Numbered from the stretch's first letter, positions 10,877-21,484 are shown. The stretch: 64,000 nt of DNA from an uncultured Pseudomonadota bacterium (GCA_900696485.1 CAADGG010000021.1:55491-119490), one strand, 5' to 3'. Translations and numbers: made by a program. The notes: generated from the sequence alone by a model not told the origin.

Positions 10877-11851
10877 ATGTCGATCGATCCCGATCTGCTC
10901 CGCGAGCAGTGCGCACGCACGCTCGAGCACAGCGACTTCCCGGCTCTGGGCGTCAAGCACGAAGGGAAGGTCCGCGATTCCTATGTGCGGGACGGCCGCC
11001 GGACGATCGTCGTCACGGATCGCGTGTCGGCCTTCGACGTCGTGCTCGGCACGATCCCGTTCAAAGGCCAGGTGCTGAACCAGATCGCCGCGTTCTGGTT
11101 CGACCGCACCGGCGACGTCGCGCCGAACCACGTGCTCTCGGTGCCGGACCCGAACGTGACGGTCGGCCGCGAGTGCCGGTTGGTCCCGATCGAGTTCGTG
11201 GTCCGCGGCCATCTGACCGGCGTCACCAATACGTCGATCTGGACCGCCTACGACCGGGGCGAGCGGGTCTACTGCGGCCACCGATTGCCCGAAGGCCTGC
11301 GCCGGCACGAGCGGCTGCCGGAGCCGCTGCTGACGCCGACCACCAAGGCCGAAGCGGGTGCCCATGACGAGCTGACGTCCCGCGCGGCGCTGATCGAGCA
11401 GGGCGTCGTCTCCGCCGAGTTCTACGATCGCGCCGAGGCGATGGTGTTGCGGCTGTTCGCCGCAGGCCAGCAGTGGGCGGAAAAACAGGGACTGATCCTG
11501 GTCGATACCAAGTACGAGCTCGGCTTCGCTCCCGGCGACGACGGCACGGAGCGCCTGGTCGTGATCGACGAGATCCATACCCCCGACTCGTCGCGCTACT
11601 GGTATCGGGACAGCTACGAGCGCGCGCTGTCCGCCGGGACGGATCCGAAGGCGATGGACAAGGAGTACGTGCGGCGCTGGCTCGCCGAACGCGGCTACAC
11701 CGGCGACGGAACGCCTCCGGCGCTTCCGGACGAGGTGCGCTGCGAGGCGGCGCGTCGCTACATCGAGACCTTCGAGCGGATCACCGGGGAGCGCTTCGCG
11801 CCGGACCTCGAAGCCCCGATTCCGCGGATTCGCCGCCATCTGGGCATCTGA
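10877..11851 (+). CDS. purC: Phosphoribosylaminoimidazole-succinocarboxamide synthase
   Basis: SAICAR synthetase: joins CAIR and aspartate using ATP. 324 aa, similar in length to the yeast-type PurC rather than the roughly 240-aa E. coli enzyme. Visible motifs are [26 protein letters not shown], the signature [15 protein letters not shown] and the C-terminal [10 protein letters not shown] and [15 protein letters not shown] 10877 has a strong GGAGG 12 bp upstream. The 55-bp gap before it is the longest in the pur operon up to this point and shows no terminator. Confidence 0.96.
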   Translation: MSIDPDLLREQCARTLEHSDFPALGVKHEGKVRDSYVRDGRRTIVVTDRVSAFDVVLGTIPFKGQVLNQIAAFWFDRTGDVAPNHVLSVPDPNVTVGRECRLVPIEFVVRGHLTGVTNTSIWTAYDRGERVYCGHRLPEGLRRHERLPEPLLTPTTKAEAGAHDELTSRAALIEQGVVSAEFYDRAEAMVLRLFAAGQQWAEKQGLILVDTKYELGFAPGDDGTERLVVIDEIHTPDSSRYWYRDSYERALSAGTDPKAMDKEYVRRWLAERGYTGDGTPPALPDEVRCEAARRYIETFERITGERFAPDLEAPIPRIRRHLGI

Positions 11852-11901
11852 TCGGGAAGGGCGACGCCGACGGCGCACGTCCGAGTAGGAGTGACACACC
11901 G

Positions 11902-12609
11902 TTGTTTGCCGTGATCCAGTTTCCGGGCTCGAACGACGATCGCGACATGCGCTTCGCGATGAAGAGCGTGCTCGGCGTGGCGGCGGAGCTGGTCTGGCAC
12001 AAGAATCCCGAGCTGCCGCCCGGGACGGCCGGCGTGCTGCTGCCCGGCGGCTTTTCCTACGGCGACTACCTGCGTTGCGGCGCGATGGCGCGCTTCTCGC
12101 CGGTGATGACGGCCGTGCGGCGCTTCGCCGAGGCCGGCGGCCCCGTGCTCGGGACCTGCAATGGCTTCCAGGTGCTGTGCGAGGCGGGTCTGCTGCCGGG
12201 GGCGCTGCTGCGCAACCGGGATCTCGATTTCCTCTGCGATTGGATCCACGTCCGGGTCGAGCACGCCGGGGCCCCGTTCCTGTCGCGGGCCCGGGCGGGG
12301 CAGGTGCTCCGGTTGCCGATCAAGCACGGGGAGGGGCGCTACGCGATCGCTGCCGATGCGCTCGCCGGACTCGAAGCCGGCGGCCAGGTGTTGCTGCGCT
12401 ATTGCACGCCGGCCGGAGCGGTCGACGAGACCGCGAACCCGAACGGTTCGATCGGGAACATCGCCGGGGTGCGCAACGCCGCCGGCAACGTGATGGGCCT
12501 GATGCCGCATCCGGAACACGCCGTCGAAGCGCTGACGGGGGGAACCGACGGCCTCGCGCTGCTCGGCTCGCTCGTCGACGCCGTCACGGCCGCGGGACGC
12601 TCGCGATGA
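11902..12609 (+). CDS. purQ: Phosphoribosylformylglycinamidine synthase subunit PurQ (glutaminase)
   Basis: Class I glutamine amidotransferase subunit delivering ammonia to PurL. 235 aa. The nucleophile C86 sits in GTCNGFQVL, and the His/Glu of the triad are in PHPEHAVE near residues 204-206. The start [14 protein letters not shown] is typical. The TTG at 11902 has AGGAG at 11887-11891; the upstream open frame only overlaps purC. The stop overlaps purL (ATGA), so the glutaminase and synthase subunits are translationally coupled. Confidence 0.95.
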   Translation: MFAVIQFPGSNDDRDMRFAMKSVLGVAAELVWHKNPELPPGTAGVLLPGGFSYGDYLRCGAMARFSPVMTAVRRFAEAGGPVLGTCNGFQVLCEAGLLPGALLRNRDLDFLCDWIHVRVEHAGAPFLSRARAGQVLRLPIKHGEGRYAIAADALAGLEAGGQVLLRYCTPAGAVDETANPNGSIGNIAGVRNAAGNVMGLMPHPEHAVEALTGGTDGLALLGSLVDAVTAAGRSR

Positions 12610-14933
12610 GCGTGCGTCGCGAGCCGTCCGTCGATCTCGAGCTGGCGCGCGAGCACGGCCTCAGCGACGCCGAGTGGCAGCGGATCCTCGAGCTCCTCGG
12701 TCGCACGCCGACCTTCCCGGAACTCGGCATCTTCTCGGTGATGTGGTCCGAGCACTGCTCGTACAAGTCGAGCCGGATCCATCTGCGCACGCTGCCGACG
12801 CAGGCGGCCGGGCAGGGAGCCGGGCCGGTCGATCCGGGGTCGGCGGCGGTCGGGACCGTCCTCGTCGGACCCGGCGAAGGCGCCGGTGCGGTCGCGATCG
12901 GCGCCGGACTGGCGGTGATCTTCAAGATCGAGAGCCACAACCACCCGAGCTTCATCGAGCCGACGCAGGGAGCCGCGACCGGGGTCGGTGGGATCCTGCG
13001 CGACATCTTCAGCATGGGCGCACGGCCGATCGCGTCGCTCGACTCGATCCGCTTCGGTCCGCTCGAGGATCCGAAGCACCGCATGTTGCTGCGCGGCGTC
13101 GTACGCGGGATCGGCGGCTACGGGAACTCGGTCGGCGTCGCCACCGTCGGCGGCGAAACCAGCTTCCACGAGTGCTACCGCGGCAACATCCTCGTGAACG
13201 CATTCAATCTCGGGATCGTTCCGCAGGACGCGATCTTCCTCGGCCAGGCCGCCGGTGTCGGCAATCCGGTCGTCTACGTCGGTTCGAAGACCGGGCGCGA
13301 CGGAATCCACGGCGCCAGCCTGCTCGCCTCGGCGGAATTCGACGAGCAGACCGATGCCAAGCGTCCGACCGTCCAGGTCGGCGATCCATTCACCGAGAAG
13401 TGTCTGATCGAGGCCTGCCTCGAGGCGATGCGCAGCGGTGACATCGTCGGGATCCAGGACATGGGCGCGGCAGGACTCACCTGTTCGTCCTTCGAGATGG
13501 CGAGTCGAGCTGGGACCGGCATCGAGATGGAGCTCGACCGGGTGCCGCGCCGCGCGGCGAACCTGACGCCGTACGAGCTGCTGCTCTCGGAGAGCCAGGA
13601 GCGGATGTTGCTGGTGACGCGGCAGGGCGCCGAGCAGCGGGTCTGTGAGCAGTTCGCCCGCTGGGATCTCGAGGCCGTGGTGGTCGGACGGGTCACCGAG
13701 GATGGCCGCATGAAGGTCCGCTGGCACGGTGAGACCGTCGTCGACATCCCGGTCGATCCGGTGGCCGAGAATGCGCCGTGCTACGAGCGGCCGATCCGCG
13801 TCCCGGCGGAACTCGGGGAACGCCAGAAACTGGACCTCGCATCGATCGAGCCGGAGAGCGACCCCCAGCGTGCCCTCGAAACCTTGCTGGACGCGCCGAA
13901 TCTCGCGTCGAAGGCATGGATCTGGCGGCAATACGATTCGCTGGTGCAAGGCAATACCGTGATCGGTCCGGGCGGCGATGCCGCGTTGGTGCGCGTCAAG
14001 CACGAGGACGGGACCCCCACCGACCTGGCGCTGGCGATGTCGGTGGATTGCAACCCACGCTGGTGTTGGCTCGATCCGTACCAGGGGACGATCGCCGCCG
14101 TGGCGGAGTCCGCCCGCAACGTCGCCTGCAGCGGCGCGCGACCCCTGGCGCTCACGAACTGCCTGAACTTCGGCAGTCCCGAAAAGCCCGAGATCATGTG
14201 GGAGTTCGCCGAGTCCGTGCGCGGGCTCGGCGAGGCGGCGCGGGCGCTCGGCACGCCGGTGATCTCCGGCAACGTCTCGTTCTACAACGAGACCCGCGGC
14301 CAGGCGATCTTTCCGACCCCGACGATCGTGGTCGTCGGACTGCTCGACGACGTGCAACGCCATGCCGTGTCGCACTGGACGGCCCCGGGGCTTGCGATCG
14401 TGCTGCTCGGCGAGACGCGCGAGGAACTCGGTGGCAGCGAGTGGCTCGCGCAGCGACGCGGCCTCGAGGTCGGCTCCCCACCGACCGTGGACCTCGCGCA
14501 CGAGCATCGGCTGCACGGATTGTTGGCGGACGGCGTCGCCGCCGGCGAGATCCGGACGGCGCACGACGTGGCGGACGGCGGACTCGCGATCGCGCTCGCC
14601 GAGTGCTGCTTCAGCGGCCCGGAGCGGATCGGCGCTCGCGTGACGCTCGATCCGGCGCTGCGGCTCGAAGCGCTGCTCTTCGGCGAGTCGACGGGCCGCG
14701 TGCTGGTGGGGACGGCCGATGCCGCCGCGCTGCTGGCCCGTGCGGCGGCGGCCGGGATCCCGGCGCAGCGCATCGGCGAGACTGGAGGCGCGCGCTTGCA
14801 GATCGGGTCCCGGGCCGGGACGGCCTGGATCGATGGCGAACTCGAGCGCTTGGCGGCGATCTGGTCGCGGGCGCTGCCGCGTCGGCTCGAGGAAGGGGAG
14901 GGCGCCCCGGCGCTTGCGGAGGAGACGAGCTGA
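12606..14933 (+). CDS. purL: Phosphoribosylformylglycinamidine synthase subunit PurL (small type)
   Basis: ATP-dependent synthase subunit of FGAM synthase, 775 aa, the short form that works with PurS and PurQ rather than the roughly 1300-aa fused enzyme. Typical motifs are [12 protein letters not shown] near the N-terminus, [32 protein letters not shown] and [13 protein letters not shown]. In the second AIRS-like half they are [10 protein letters not shown] and [10 protein letters not shown]. The ATG overlaps the purQ stop and the TGA overlaps the purF ATG. Confidence 0.97.
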   Translation: MSVRREPSVDLELAREHGLSDAEWQRILELLGRTPTFPELGIFSVMWSEHCSYKSSRIHLRTLPTQAAGQGAGPVDPGSAAVGTVLVGPGEGAGAVAIGAGLAVIFKIESHNHPSFIEPTQGAATGVGGILRDIFSMGARPIASLDSIRFGPLEDPKHRMLLRGVVRGIGGYGNSVGVATVGGETSFHECYRGNILVNAFNLGIVPQDAIFLGQAAGVGNPVVYVGSKTGRDGIHGASLLASAEFDEQTDAKRPTVQVGDPFTEKCLIEACLEAMRSGDIVGIQDMGAAGLTCSSFEMASRAGTGIEMELDRVPRRAANLTPYELLLSESQERMLLVTRQGAEQRVCEQFARWDLEAVVVGRVTEDGRMKVRWHGETVVDIPVDPVAENAPCYERPIRVPAELGERQKLDLASIEPESDPQRALETLLDAPNLASKAWIWRQYDSLVQGNTVIGPGGDAALVRVKHEDGTPTDLALAMSVDCNPRWCWLDPYQGTIAAVAESARNVACSGARPLALTNCLNFGSPEKPEIMWEFAESVRGLGEAARALGTPVISGNVSFYNETRGQAIFPTPTIVVVGLLDDVQRHAVSHWTAPGLAIVLLGETREELGGSEWLAQRRGLEVGSPPTVDLAHEHRLHGLLADGVAAGEIRTAHDVADGGLAIALAECCFSGPERIGARVTLDPALRLEALLFGESTGRVLVGTADAAALLARAAAAGIPAQRIGETGGARLQIGSRAGTAWIDGELERLAAIWSRALPRRLEEGEGAPALAEETS

Positions 14934-16348
14934 TGTGCGGAATCTTCGGCGTGCATGGCCATCCCGAGGCGGCGCACCTCACCTATCTGGGGCTCTACGC
15001 GCTCCAGCATCGCGGCCAGGAGAGCGCCGGCATCGTCTCGTCGAACGGGCACGAGCAGTACGTGCATCGCGCCATGGGCCTGGTGGCGGACGGCATCACC
15101 GAGAAGCATCTGCGCCAGTTGCCCGGTCGCCACGCGGTCGGCCACGTCCGCTACTCCACGGCGGGCGGCTCGAGTCTGCGCAACGCCCAACCGTTCTGCG
15201 CTACGACGGACGGCGGATCCGTCGCGATCGCGCACAACGGCAACCTCGTGAATGCCTCCGCGATTCGCCGCGAACTCGAGGGTCGCGGGTCGATCCTCAC
15301 CTCGACGTCGGACAGCGAAGTCATCGTGCACCTGCTGGCGCGTTCGCGGGAGGGCACGCTCGAGGATCGCCTGATCGATGCGCTCTCACGTGTGAAGGGG
15401 GCCTTCAGCCTGGCGATGCTGACGGACGACGCGCTGGTGTTGGCCCGCGATCCGTGGGGGTTCCGGCCGCTCGTGCTCGGACGCCTGGGCTCGGCCTGGG
15501 TGGCGGCGAGCGAGACCTGCGCTCTCGACCTGATCGGCGCCGAGTACGAGCGCGACGTCGAACCCGGTGAGATGGTCGTGATCCGTCGCGGCCGGATGCG
15601 TACGCTGCGGCCGTGGGTCATGGCGCCGCGACAGGCGTTCTGCATCTTCGAGCACATCTACTTCGCGCGTCCGGACTCCAACGTGGCCGGCCAGAACGTC
15701 TATGCGTTCCGCAAGGAGCTGGGTCGCATCCTGGCCCGGGAACATCCGGTGTCGGCCGACATGATCGTTCCGGTGCTCGACTCGGGGAACGCCGCCGCGC
15801 TCGGGTATGCCGAAGAGTCGGGAATCCCCTACGAGGCCGCCCTGGTGCGCAACCAGTACGTCAAGCGGACCTTCATCGAACCGTCCCAGTCGATCCGGGA
15901 CTTCCGGGTACGCATCAAGCACAACGCGAGCCGTGGCATGATCGCCGGCCGGCGCGTGGTGCTGGTCGAGGATTCGATCGTGCGCGGGACGACGCTGCTC
16001 AAGCTGGTGGACCTGATCCGCCATGCGGGCGCGACCGAGGTGCACGTGCGAGTCTCGTCGCCTCCCAACACGGGTCCTTGTCATTACGGCATCGACACGC
16101 CGACCCGGGAGGAACTGATCGCCCACCGCCATTCGGTCGAGGAGATCCGGCGCATCCTCGGTGCGGATTCCCTCGGATACCTGAGCCTGGAGGGACTGCG
16201 CCGGGCGTCGGAGCAGCTCAAGCACGGCATCTGCGACGCCTGTTTCTCCGACGACTACCCGGTCCTCTCGGAGGACGATCCGGAACTCCCGCAGCTCTCG
16301 TTGTTCCGGCCGCCGATCGAAGTCGATGGTGAGGACTCGGACACGTGA
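14933..16348 (+). CDS. purF: Amidophosphoribosyltransferase
   Basis: Commits PRPP to purine synthesis by making phosphoribosylamine from glutamine. 471 aa. The Ntn-type nucleophile is Cys2 directly after the initiator Met (MCGIFGVHG), so there is no long propeptide. The PRPP loop VVLVEDSIVRGTT is near residues 341-353. A late HGICDACF segment resembles the cysteine pattern of iron-sulfur-containing Bacillus-type PurF. A GGAGGAG sequence precedes the ATG, which overlaps the purL stop by one base. Its own stop overlaps the next gene (GTGA). Confidence 0.96.
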   Translation: MCGIFGVHGHPEAAHLTYLGLYALQHRGQESAGIVSSNGHEQYVHRAMGLVADGITEKHLRQLPGRHAVGHVRYSTAGGSSLRNAQPFCATTDGGSVAIAHNGNLVNASAIRRELEGRGSILTSTSDSEVIVHLLARSREGTLEDRLIDALSRVKGAFSLAMLTDDALVLARDPWGFRPLVLGRLGSAWVAASETCALDLIGAEYERDVEPGEMVVIRRGRMRTLRPWVMAPRQAFCIFEHIYFARPDSNVAGQNVYAFRKELGRILAREHPVSADMIVPVLDSGNAAALGYAEESGIPYEAALVRNQYVKRTFIEPSQSIRDFRVRIKHNASRGMIAGRRVVLVEDSIVRGTTLLKLVDLIRHAGATEVHVRVSSPPNTGPCHYGIDTPTREELIAHRHSVEEIRRILGADSLGYLSLEGLRRASEQLKHGICDACFSDDYPVLSEDDPELPQLSLFRPPIEVDGEDSDT

Positions 16349-17751
16349 GCCGCGACCGACGGGTCCGCGAGCGGGGTCGCCTCGGGCTCGAGGAACTGGT
16401 TCGCGAGGTGGAAGCGGGGCGCCTCGAGACGATCGTGACGGCGCTGCCGGATCTCTATGGTCGTCTCGTCGGCAAGCGCATCACCGGGGAGTTCTTCGTC
16501 GACGAGATCGCGCGCGGCGGCATGCACTGCTGCGACTATCTGTTGGCCTGCGACATGGAGATGGACCCGACCCCCGGCTACGCCTACACGAACTGGGCCA
16601 AGGGCTACGCCGATCTCCACGCGGTGCCGGATCTGTCGACACTCCGGAACGCCGCCTGGCTCGAACAGAGTGCGATCGTCCTGTGTGATGCCGTCGACGA
16701 GGCGACCGGAGAGCTGGTGCCGGTGGCGCCGCGCTCGATCCTGAAGCGCCAGGTGGCGCGTGCCGCCGAGTCCGGGTTCGCGCCCAAGATGGGCAGCGAA
16801 CTCGAGCTGTACCTGTTCCGCGACGGCTACGACGAGGCGCGCGGCAAGCGTTACCACGGACTGCGGCCCTACGGCGGCTACATCGAGGACTACCACGTGC
16901 TGTCGAGCACCTTCGCCGAGCCGGTGCTCGGTGCGATCCGGCGCGGGGTCGGCGCGTCGGCGATCCCGGTCGAGTTCTCGAAGGGAGAATGGGGCCCGGG
17001 CCAGCACGAGATCAATCTCCGCTATGCGCCGGCCGTCGAGATGGCCGACCGGCACGTGCTGTACAAGACCGCCGCCAAGGAGATCGCCGCGCAGCATGGC
17101 TGCTCGGTCACGTTCATGGCGAAGTGGCACGAAGCGATGGCCGGCAGCAGCCTGCACGTCCATGTGAGCCTATGGACGCCGGAGGATCGCGCCGCCTTCG
17201 CCGAGGACGCTGAGCCGCTGCCCGGCACCGATCTCGACGCGGCGCCGTCCTTCCGCTGGTTCCTCGGCGGTCTGCTCGAGCACGCCCGGGCGCTCGGCTG
17301 GTTCTTCGCGCCGACTCCGAACTCCTACAAGCGCTACCGGGTCGGCAGCTTTGCGCCGACGCGGATCGCCTGGAGCGTGGACAATCGCACCTGCGGCTTC
17401 CGGGTGGTCGGGAGGGGCCCGTCCCTGCGCGTCGAGTGCCGCATCCCCGGCGCCGATGCGAATCCGTACCTCGTCTACGCCGCGCTGCTCGCCGCCGGTC
17501 TCGATGGCATCGAAAGGCGCCTCGAGCCCGGCCCGCCCTTTGCCGGCGACGCCTACGGCGCCCACGAGCTGCCGTCGGTCCCGACGTCGCTGGCGCAGGC
17601 CATCGCCGAGCTGGAGGCCAGCGCCTTCGTCCGGCGGGCCTTCGGCGACGCCGTCTTCGAGCACCTGCTGCACTTCGCCCGCACCGAACTCAGCGCCTAC
17701 GAGACGGCGGTCACGGACTTCGAGCGGGTCCGCTATTTCGAGCGGATCTAG
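16345..17751 (+). CDS. Glutamine-synthetase family enzyme (GlnT/PuuA type, gamma-glutamyl amine ligase)
   Basis: 468-aa member of the glutamine synthetase superfamily. Metal and glutamate binding motifs are seen: GSELELYLF, EFSKGEWGPGQHEINLRYA, GSSLHVHVSLW and the C-terminal VGSFAPTRIAWSVDNRTCGFR with VECRIPGADANPYL. The shortened motifs and its position before a PuuD-like hydrolase and an aldehyde dehydrogenase point to ligation of glutamate to an amine (polyamine or ethanolamine-like) rather than to ammonia. The adenylylation-site loop of GlnA is not evident. The GTG start overlaps the purF stop, so it is read from the pur operon. Substrate is an inference from context. Confidence 0.85.
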   Translation: MSRDRRVRERGRLGLEELVREVEAGRLETIVTALPDLYGRLVGKRITGEFFVDEIARGGMHCCDYLLACDMEMDPTPGYAYTNWAKGYADLHAVPDLSTLRNAAWLEQSAIVLCDAVDEATGELVPVAPRSILKRQVARAAESGFAPKMGSELELYLFRDGYDEARGKRYHGLRPYGGYIEDYHVLSSTFAEPVLGAIRRGVGASAIPVEFSKGEWGPGQHEINLRYAPAVEMADRHVLYKTAAKEIAAQHGCSVTFMAKWHEAMAGSSLHVHVSLWTPEDRAAFAEDAEPLPGTDLDAAPSFRWFLGGLLEHARALGWFFAPTPNSYKRYRVGSFAPTRIAWSVDNRTCGFRVVGRGPSLRVECRIPGADANPYLVYAALLAAGLDGIERRLEPGPPFAGDAYGAHELPSVPTSLAQAIAELEASAFVRRAFGDAVFEHLLHFARTELSAYETAVTDFERVRYFERI

Positions 17752-17766
17752 GAGCCGCGACGAGCG

Positions 17767-18543
17767 ATGCCCCCGCGGCGGCCGCTGATCGGGATCACGA
17801 CCTACCATCGCGATCGCAGCCAGCGCGAGCGCTTTCACGTGCCGGCCGCCTACGTCGATGCGGTGCGCCTCGCAGGCGGCTTGTCGGTGCTGTTGCCGCC
17901 GGGCGATGCGCACCCCGACGAGATCCTCGATGCGATCGACGGCCTGCTGCTGTGCGGTGGAGGCGACATCGATCCGGCGCAGTTCGAGGGCCACAGCGGC
18001 CACGAGGCGCAGTACGCGACGTGCCGCGAGCGCGATGGCTTCGAGCTCGCGCTCGTCCGCGGATCGCTCGAGCGACGCATGCCGCTGCTCGCGATCTGTC
18101 GCGGCCTGCAGGTCCTGAACGTGTTGCAGGGCGGGGATCTCCACGTCCATCTCCCGGACGTCGTCGGCGAGCGGGTGGTGCATCGGCTCAGCCAGGATCG
18201 CCACACCCTGCATCCGGTGCGCCTCGAGCCGGCCAGCCGACTGGCGGCGGTCTTGGGGGCGGCGGACGTCGAGGTGGCCTCGTGGCACCACCAGGCGGTC
18301 GCACGGCTCGGGGACGGCCTGCGGGCCGTCGCCTGGGCCGAGGATGGCACCATCGAGGCCGTCGAGCTGCTCGGCCACCCGGAAGTGCTGTCGGTCCAGT
18401 GGCATCCGGAGCTGCAGGTGGCGGACGCGGACTCCCCGCATCGGCGGCTGTTCCGGGAGCTCACCGCGCGCGCCGGGGACCGCAGTGCCGGGCTCCGCCG
18501 GCGTGGTTCCGAGCCCCCTGCGATCCCGCCGCGGAAGGCGTAA
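17767..18543 (+). CDS. Peptidase C26-type glutamine amidotransferase (PuuD-like gamma-glutamyl hydrolase)
   Basis: 258-aa class I GATase-like hydrolase. The catalytic cysteine is C111 in LAICRGLQVLN and the His/Glu pair is H213/E215 in QWHPELQ. The start PLIGITTYHRD and the LLCGGGDIDPAQF loop match the PuuD family, which releases glutamate from gamma-glutamyl-GABA. It starts 15 bp after the glutamine-synthetase-like gene. With that gene and the downstream dehydrogenases it forms a gamma-glutamyl cycle set. The C-terminal 25 residues are Arg/Pro-rich and probably not conserved. Confidence 0.86.
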   Translation: MPPRRPLIGITTYHRDRSQRERFHVPAAYVDAVRLAGGLSVLLPPGDAHPDEILDAIDGLLLCGGGDIDPAQFEGHSGHEAQYATCRERDGFELALVRGSLERRMPLLAICRGLQVLNVLQGGDLHVHLPDVVGERVVHRLSQDRHTLHPVRLEPASRLAAVLGAADVEVASWHHQAVARLGDGLRAVAWAEDGTIEAVELLGHPEVLSVQWHPELQVADADSPHRRLFRELTARAGDRSAGLRRRGSEPPAIPPRKA

Positions 18544-18585
18544 GGCTCGGCCGCGGGCGCGCCGATAGGCCCCGCGGAGGCCTTC

Positions 18586-19956
18586 TTGGCAGATCCGTCG
18601 GACGAACTCGCTGCCGCCCCGGCAGTTGCGCGCTCGTTGCACCTCGTGTTCACGGACGCGGGAGCGTTCCTGCGGGAGTATCAGCAGAACCTCGTGAAGG
18701 GCGGCGCCTTCGTCGCGAGCGACGAGTCGTTCGAGCCCCGGGAGCTGGTCGACGTGCGCGTCGAGGCGCCGTTTGCCGATGCCAAGCTGGACCTCGCCGC
18801 CGAAGTGGTCCACTGCGGCCCGGCCGGCGTCGCCGTACAGTTCCTCGATCCGGCCCCCGATCTGCGCGCCCGCTTCGCTTCGGTGCTGCAATGCGCCGAG
18901 ACGCTCCGGGAGGCTGCGGCCGCTGCGGGGGTCGCGACGGAAGTGTCGTCTCCGCAGCCCCGGGATCTGCTGGCCGGAACCGAGGAGTGGCTGACGGGCG
19001 GCGATCTCGAGGCGCTCTCGCTCGACGAAGAAGTCGCCGTCGCGGCGTCCGCGGTTGCAGATCCCGACCCGAACGAGCGGACCTTTCGGGATCGCGCCGA
19101 CCGTGCGCCGACCCGCGTGCCCGTCCGCGTGAAGGGTCCCACCGGAAACTCGTTGCGCGGCCGCACACGCGATCTCTCGAAGAGCGGAGTGTTGCTCTCG
19201 ATCGATGGGGAAGAACTGCCGATCGGGCGCGAGGTCGAGCTCGAGCTGGTGCACCCGGCGACGAGCGAGGTGTTGGCCGTGACGGGTCGGGTCATGCGCC
19301 ACCTGCGCGGCGACGGTGTCGTACCGGCGGTGGCGGTCGCGATCCACGCCGGGGCCCAACGCGAGGCGCTCGAACGCTTCGTCGATGAGGTCCGACGGCT
19401 CGACGACGAGCAGCAGCGGGCCGGGATCCGCGGCCCGCTCGAAGAACTCGGCGCCGTGGGTCTGCTCCAGATGTTCGCGGCGCTGGCGAGACGCGGCACG
19501 TTGACGGTGACCTCGGGGGTCGAGGAGGGCGTCGTGTCGTTCTCCGACGGCCAGTTGGTGATGGCGCAGGTCGGTTCCGTCGCGGGCGTGAAGGCGCTCG
19601 CCCGGATCTTCGGCTGGCGCGATGGCTTCTTCGAGTTCCGGGCCACCATCGATGCCGAACCGGGCGCCGTGGACCCGACGCCGATGGAAGCGTCGATCCT
19701 CGAGGCGCTCCGCCTGCTCGACGAGGCCAACCGGCAGGCGGGTCCGGAGCTCGCCCCGGCCGCGCGTTTCCTCGTGCACCACGACATGCTCGAGACCACC
19801 CAGGGATCCCCCGACACCACCGAGGCGGCGGTCCTCGAGCTGGCGGCTGCGGGTTTCACGCTGCGTCGGATCCTCGACGTGATTCCCGAGAGCGACGTCT
19901 CGATCCGCGTCGCGATCGCCCGCCTGCTCGAGCGCGGCCTGCTCTCGGCGCGCTGA
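18586..19956 (+). CDS. Two-PilZ-domain protein with C-terminal DUF4388
   Basis: 456-aa protein. An N-terminal PilZ-like domain (about residues 15-105, with FLREYQQNLVKGGAFV) resembles the myxobacterial subclass. A second, more canonical PilZ domain follows (about 165-260, RVPVRVKGP then DLSKSGVLLS and VAVAIH). A DUF4388 domain occupies about 285-370 (GLLQMFAALARRGTLTV, RIFGWRDGFFEF). PilZ domains commonly bind cyclic di-GMP, but the RxxxR part of the binding motif is only partly visible, so binding is unproven. The TTG start has GCGGAGG just upstream. It interrupts a putative amine catabolic set, and no functional link is evident. The domain mix is typical of Myxococcota-related bacteria. Confidence 0.75.
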   Translation: MADPSDELAAAPAVARSLHLVFTDAGAFLREYQQNLVKGGAFVASDESFEPRELVDVRVEAPFADAKLDLAAEVVHCGPAGVAVQFLDPAPDLRARFASVLQCAETLREAAAAAGVATEVSSPQPRDLLAGTEEWLTGGDLEALSLDEEVAVAASAVADPDPNERTFRDRADRAPTRVPVRVKGPTGNSLRGRTRDLSKSGVLLSIDGEELPIGREVELELVHPATSEVLAVTGRVMRHLRGDGVVPAVAVAIHAGAQREALERFVDEVRRLDDEQQRAGIRGPLEELGAVGLLQMFAALARRGTLTVTSGVEEGVVSFSDGQLVMAQVGSVAGVKALARIFGWRDGFFEFRATIDAEPGAVDPTPMEASILEALRLLDEANRQAGPELAPAARFLVHHDMLETTQGSPDTTEAAVLELAAAGFTLRRILDVIPESDVSIRVAIARLLERGLLSAR

Positions 19957-19957
19957 T

Positions 19958-19976
19958 CCGCCGCGCTCCGCGGCGG
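19958..19976 (+). terminator. Strong GC hairpin after the PilZ gene
   Basis: Perfect 8-bp stem CCGCCGCG-CTC-CGCGGCGG one base after the stop codon of the PilZ/DUF4388 gene. There is no T-run, so it is at best a weak or factor-assisted terminator or an mRNA-stabilising hairpin separating it from the aldehyde dehydrogenase gene. Confidence 0.4.
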
Positions 19977-19994
19977 GCGCCGGGGCGGGGCGAT

Positions 19995-21479
19995 ATGCTG
20001 CCGGCCGTCTTCGGCAGCGGGGAGCAGGTGGACAGCGTCGGACTCTGGATCGAGGGACGGGTCGTCGCGACGAACGGCGCGACGGCCGATCTGTTCGAGC
20101 CCGCCACCGGCCGCGCGCTGGCGCGGGTCGCCGTGGCCGGCGCCGGAGACGCCGAGCACGCCGCCGAGGTGGCGGCGCGGGTGTTCCGCGAGGGCGCGTG
20201 GTCCCGCACGAGCGCGGCGGCGCGCCAACGCGCGCTGCTCGCGCTGGCGGCCCGGATCCGCGAGCAGGCCGAGGCCCTGGCGCAGCTCGAAGCGCGCAAT
20301 GCCGGCAAGCCGATCAGCGACGCACGCTGGGAGGTCGATGCCGCCGCGCAGTGTTTCGAGTTCTTCGCCGGCGCGGCCACGGTGCTCTCGGGACGCGTGC
20401 CGCCGGTCGACGGCCGCGGCCTTTCGGTGGTCCTGCGCAAGCCCGTGGGCCCCTGTGCGCTGATCGTGCCGTGGAACTTCCCGTTCCTGATCGCTGCCTG
20501 GAAGCTCGCACCGGCGCTCGCGGCGGGCAACACCGTGGTGCTGAAACCCGCCAGCGCGACGCCGCTCAGCGCCCTGCGCCTCGGGCCCCTCGCGCGCGAG
20601 GCCGGGATTCCCGACGGCGTCGTCAACGTGGTCGCCGGTCCCGGGGCGAGTGCCGGCGCGGCGCTGGTGTGTCACCCCGCGATTCGCAAGATCTCGTTCA
20701 CCGGGGATTCGAGCAATGGGGCCGAGATCCTGCACCTGGCCGCCCCCGACATCAAGCGCGTGTCGCTGGAGCTGGGCGGCAAGTCCGCGAGTCTCGTGTT
20801 CGCCGATGCCGATCTCGAGGCCTGCGTCGAGAGCTCCCTGCTCGCGGGGTTCGGCAATGCCGGGCAGGATTGCTGCGCGCGCAGCCGGATCCTCGTCGAA
20901 GAGTCGGTCCACGACCGACTGGTCGAGCGCTTCACGGCGGCCACGCGCCGACTGCGCATGGGCGATCCCCTCGATTCCGACACGCAGGTGGGTTCGCTGA
21001 TCTCGAGCGCACATCGAGAACGCGTGCTCGCCTACGTCGAGACCGGACGGGCCGAGGGGGCGCGGCTCCTGTGCGGCGCGGAGATCCCGTCCGCCGGGGC
21101 GCTGGCCGGCGGTGCGTTCCTCTCGCCGGCGGTCTTCTCGGACGTGACACCCGCCATGCGCATTGCCCGCGAGGAGATCTTCGGGCCCGTCGTGGCGATC
21201 CTGCCGTTCCGCGACGAGCAGGAAGCGGTGGCGCTGGCGAACGACTCCGAGTACGGCCTTTCCGGCTCGCTGTGGACCGGCGACGCGCGGCGCGCGCTGC
21301 GGGTGGCGCGTGCGCTCGAGACCGGCGCGATCTCGGTCAACGCCAGCCGCAGCGTCTTTCTCGAGGCGCCGTTCGGCGGCTGGAAGCGCAGCGGCATGGG
21401 GCGCGAACTCGGCATCGAGGCGCTCGAAGGCTATACGGAGACGACCTCCATCTACTTCGAGACCGAGACGGAAGGGTGA
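19995..21479 (+). CDS. NAD(P)-dependent aldehyde dehydrogenase
   Basis: 494-aa aldehyde dehydrogenase superfamily member. The active-site cysteine is C293 in NAGQDCCARSRI, the general-base glutamate is in LELGGKSA, and the cofactor motif is VPWNFPFLIAAWK. The NAGQDC context is like gamma-aminobutyraldehyde and betaine-aldehyde dehydrogenases, which fits the preceding gamma-glutamyl ligase and hydrolase. The exact aldehyde cannot be told. The start is uncertain: ATG 19995 has no good ribosome binding site, and GTG codons shortly downstream would remove up to about 15 unconserved residues. Confidence 0.88.
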   Translation: MLPAVFGSGEQVDSVGLWIEGRVVATNGATADLFEPATGRALARVAVAGAGDAEHAAEVAARVFREGAWSRTSAAARQRALLALAARIREQAEALAQLEARNAGKPISDARWEVDAAAQCFEFFAGAATVLSGRVPPVDGRGLSVVLRKPVGPCALIVPWNFPFLIAAWKLAPALAAGNTVVLKPASATPLSALRLGPLAREAGIPDGVVNVVAGPGASAGAALVCHPAIRKISFTGDSSNGAEILHLAAPDIKRVSLELGGKSASLVFADADLEACVESSLLAGFGNAGQDCCARSRILVEESVHDRLVERFTAATRRLRMGDPLDSDTQVGSLISSAHRERVLAYVETGRAEGARLLCGAEIPSAGALAGGAFLSPAVFSDVTPAMRIAREEIFGPVVAILPFRDEQEAVALANDSEYGLSGSLWTGDARRALRVARALETGAISVNASRSVFLEAPFGGWKRSGMGRELGIEALEGYTETTSIYFETETEG

Positions 21480-21484
21480 GCCCC

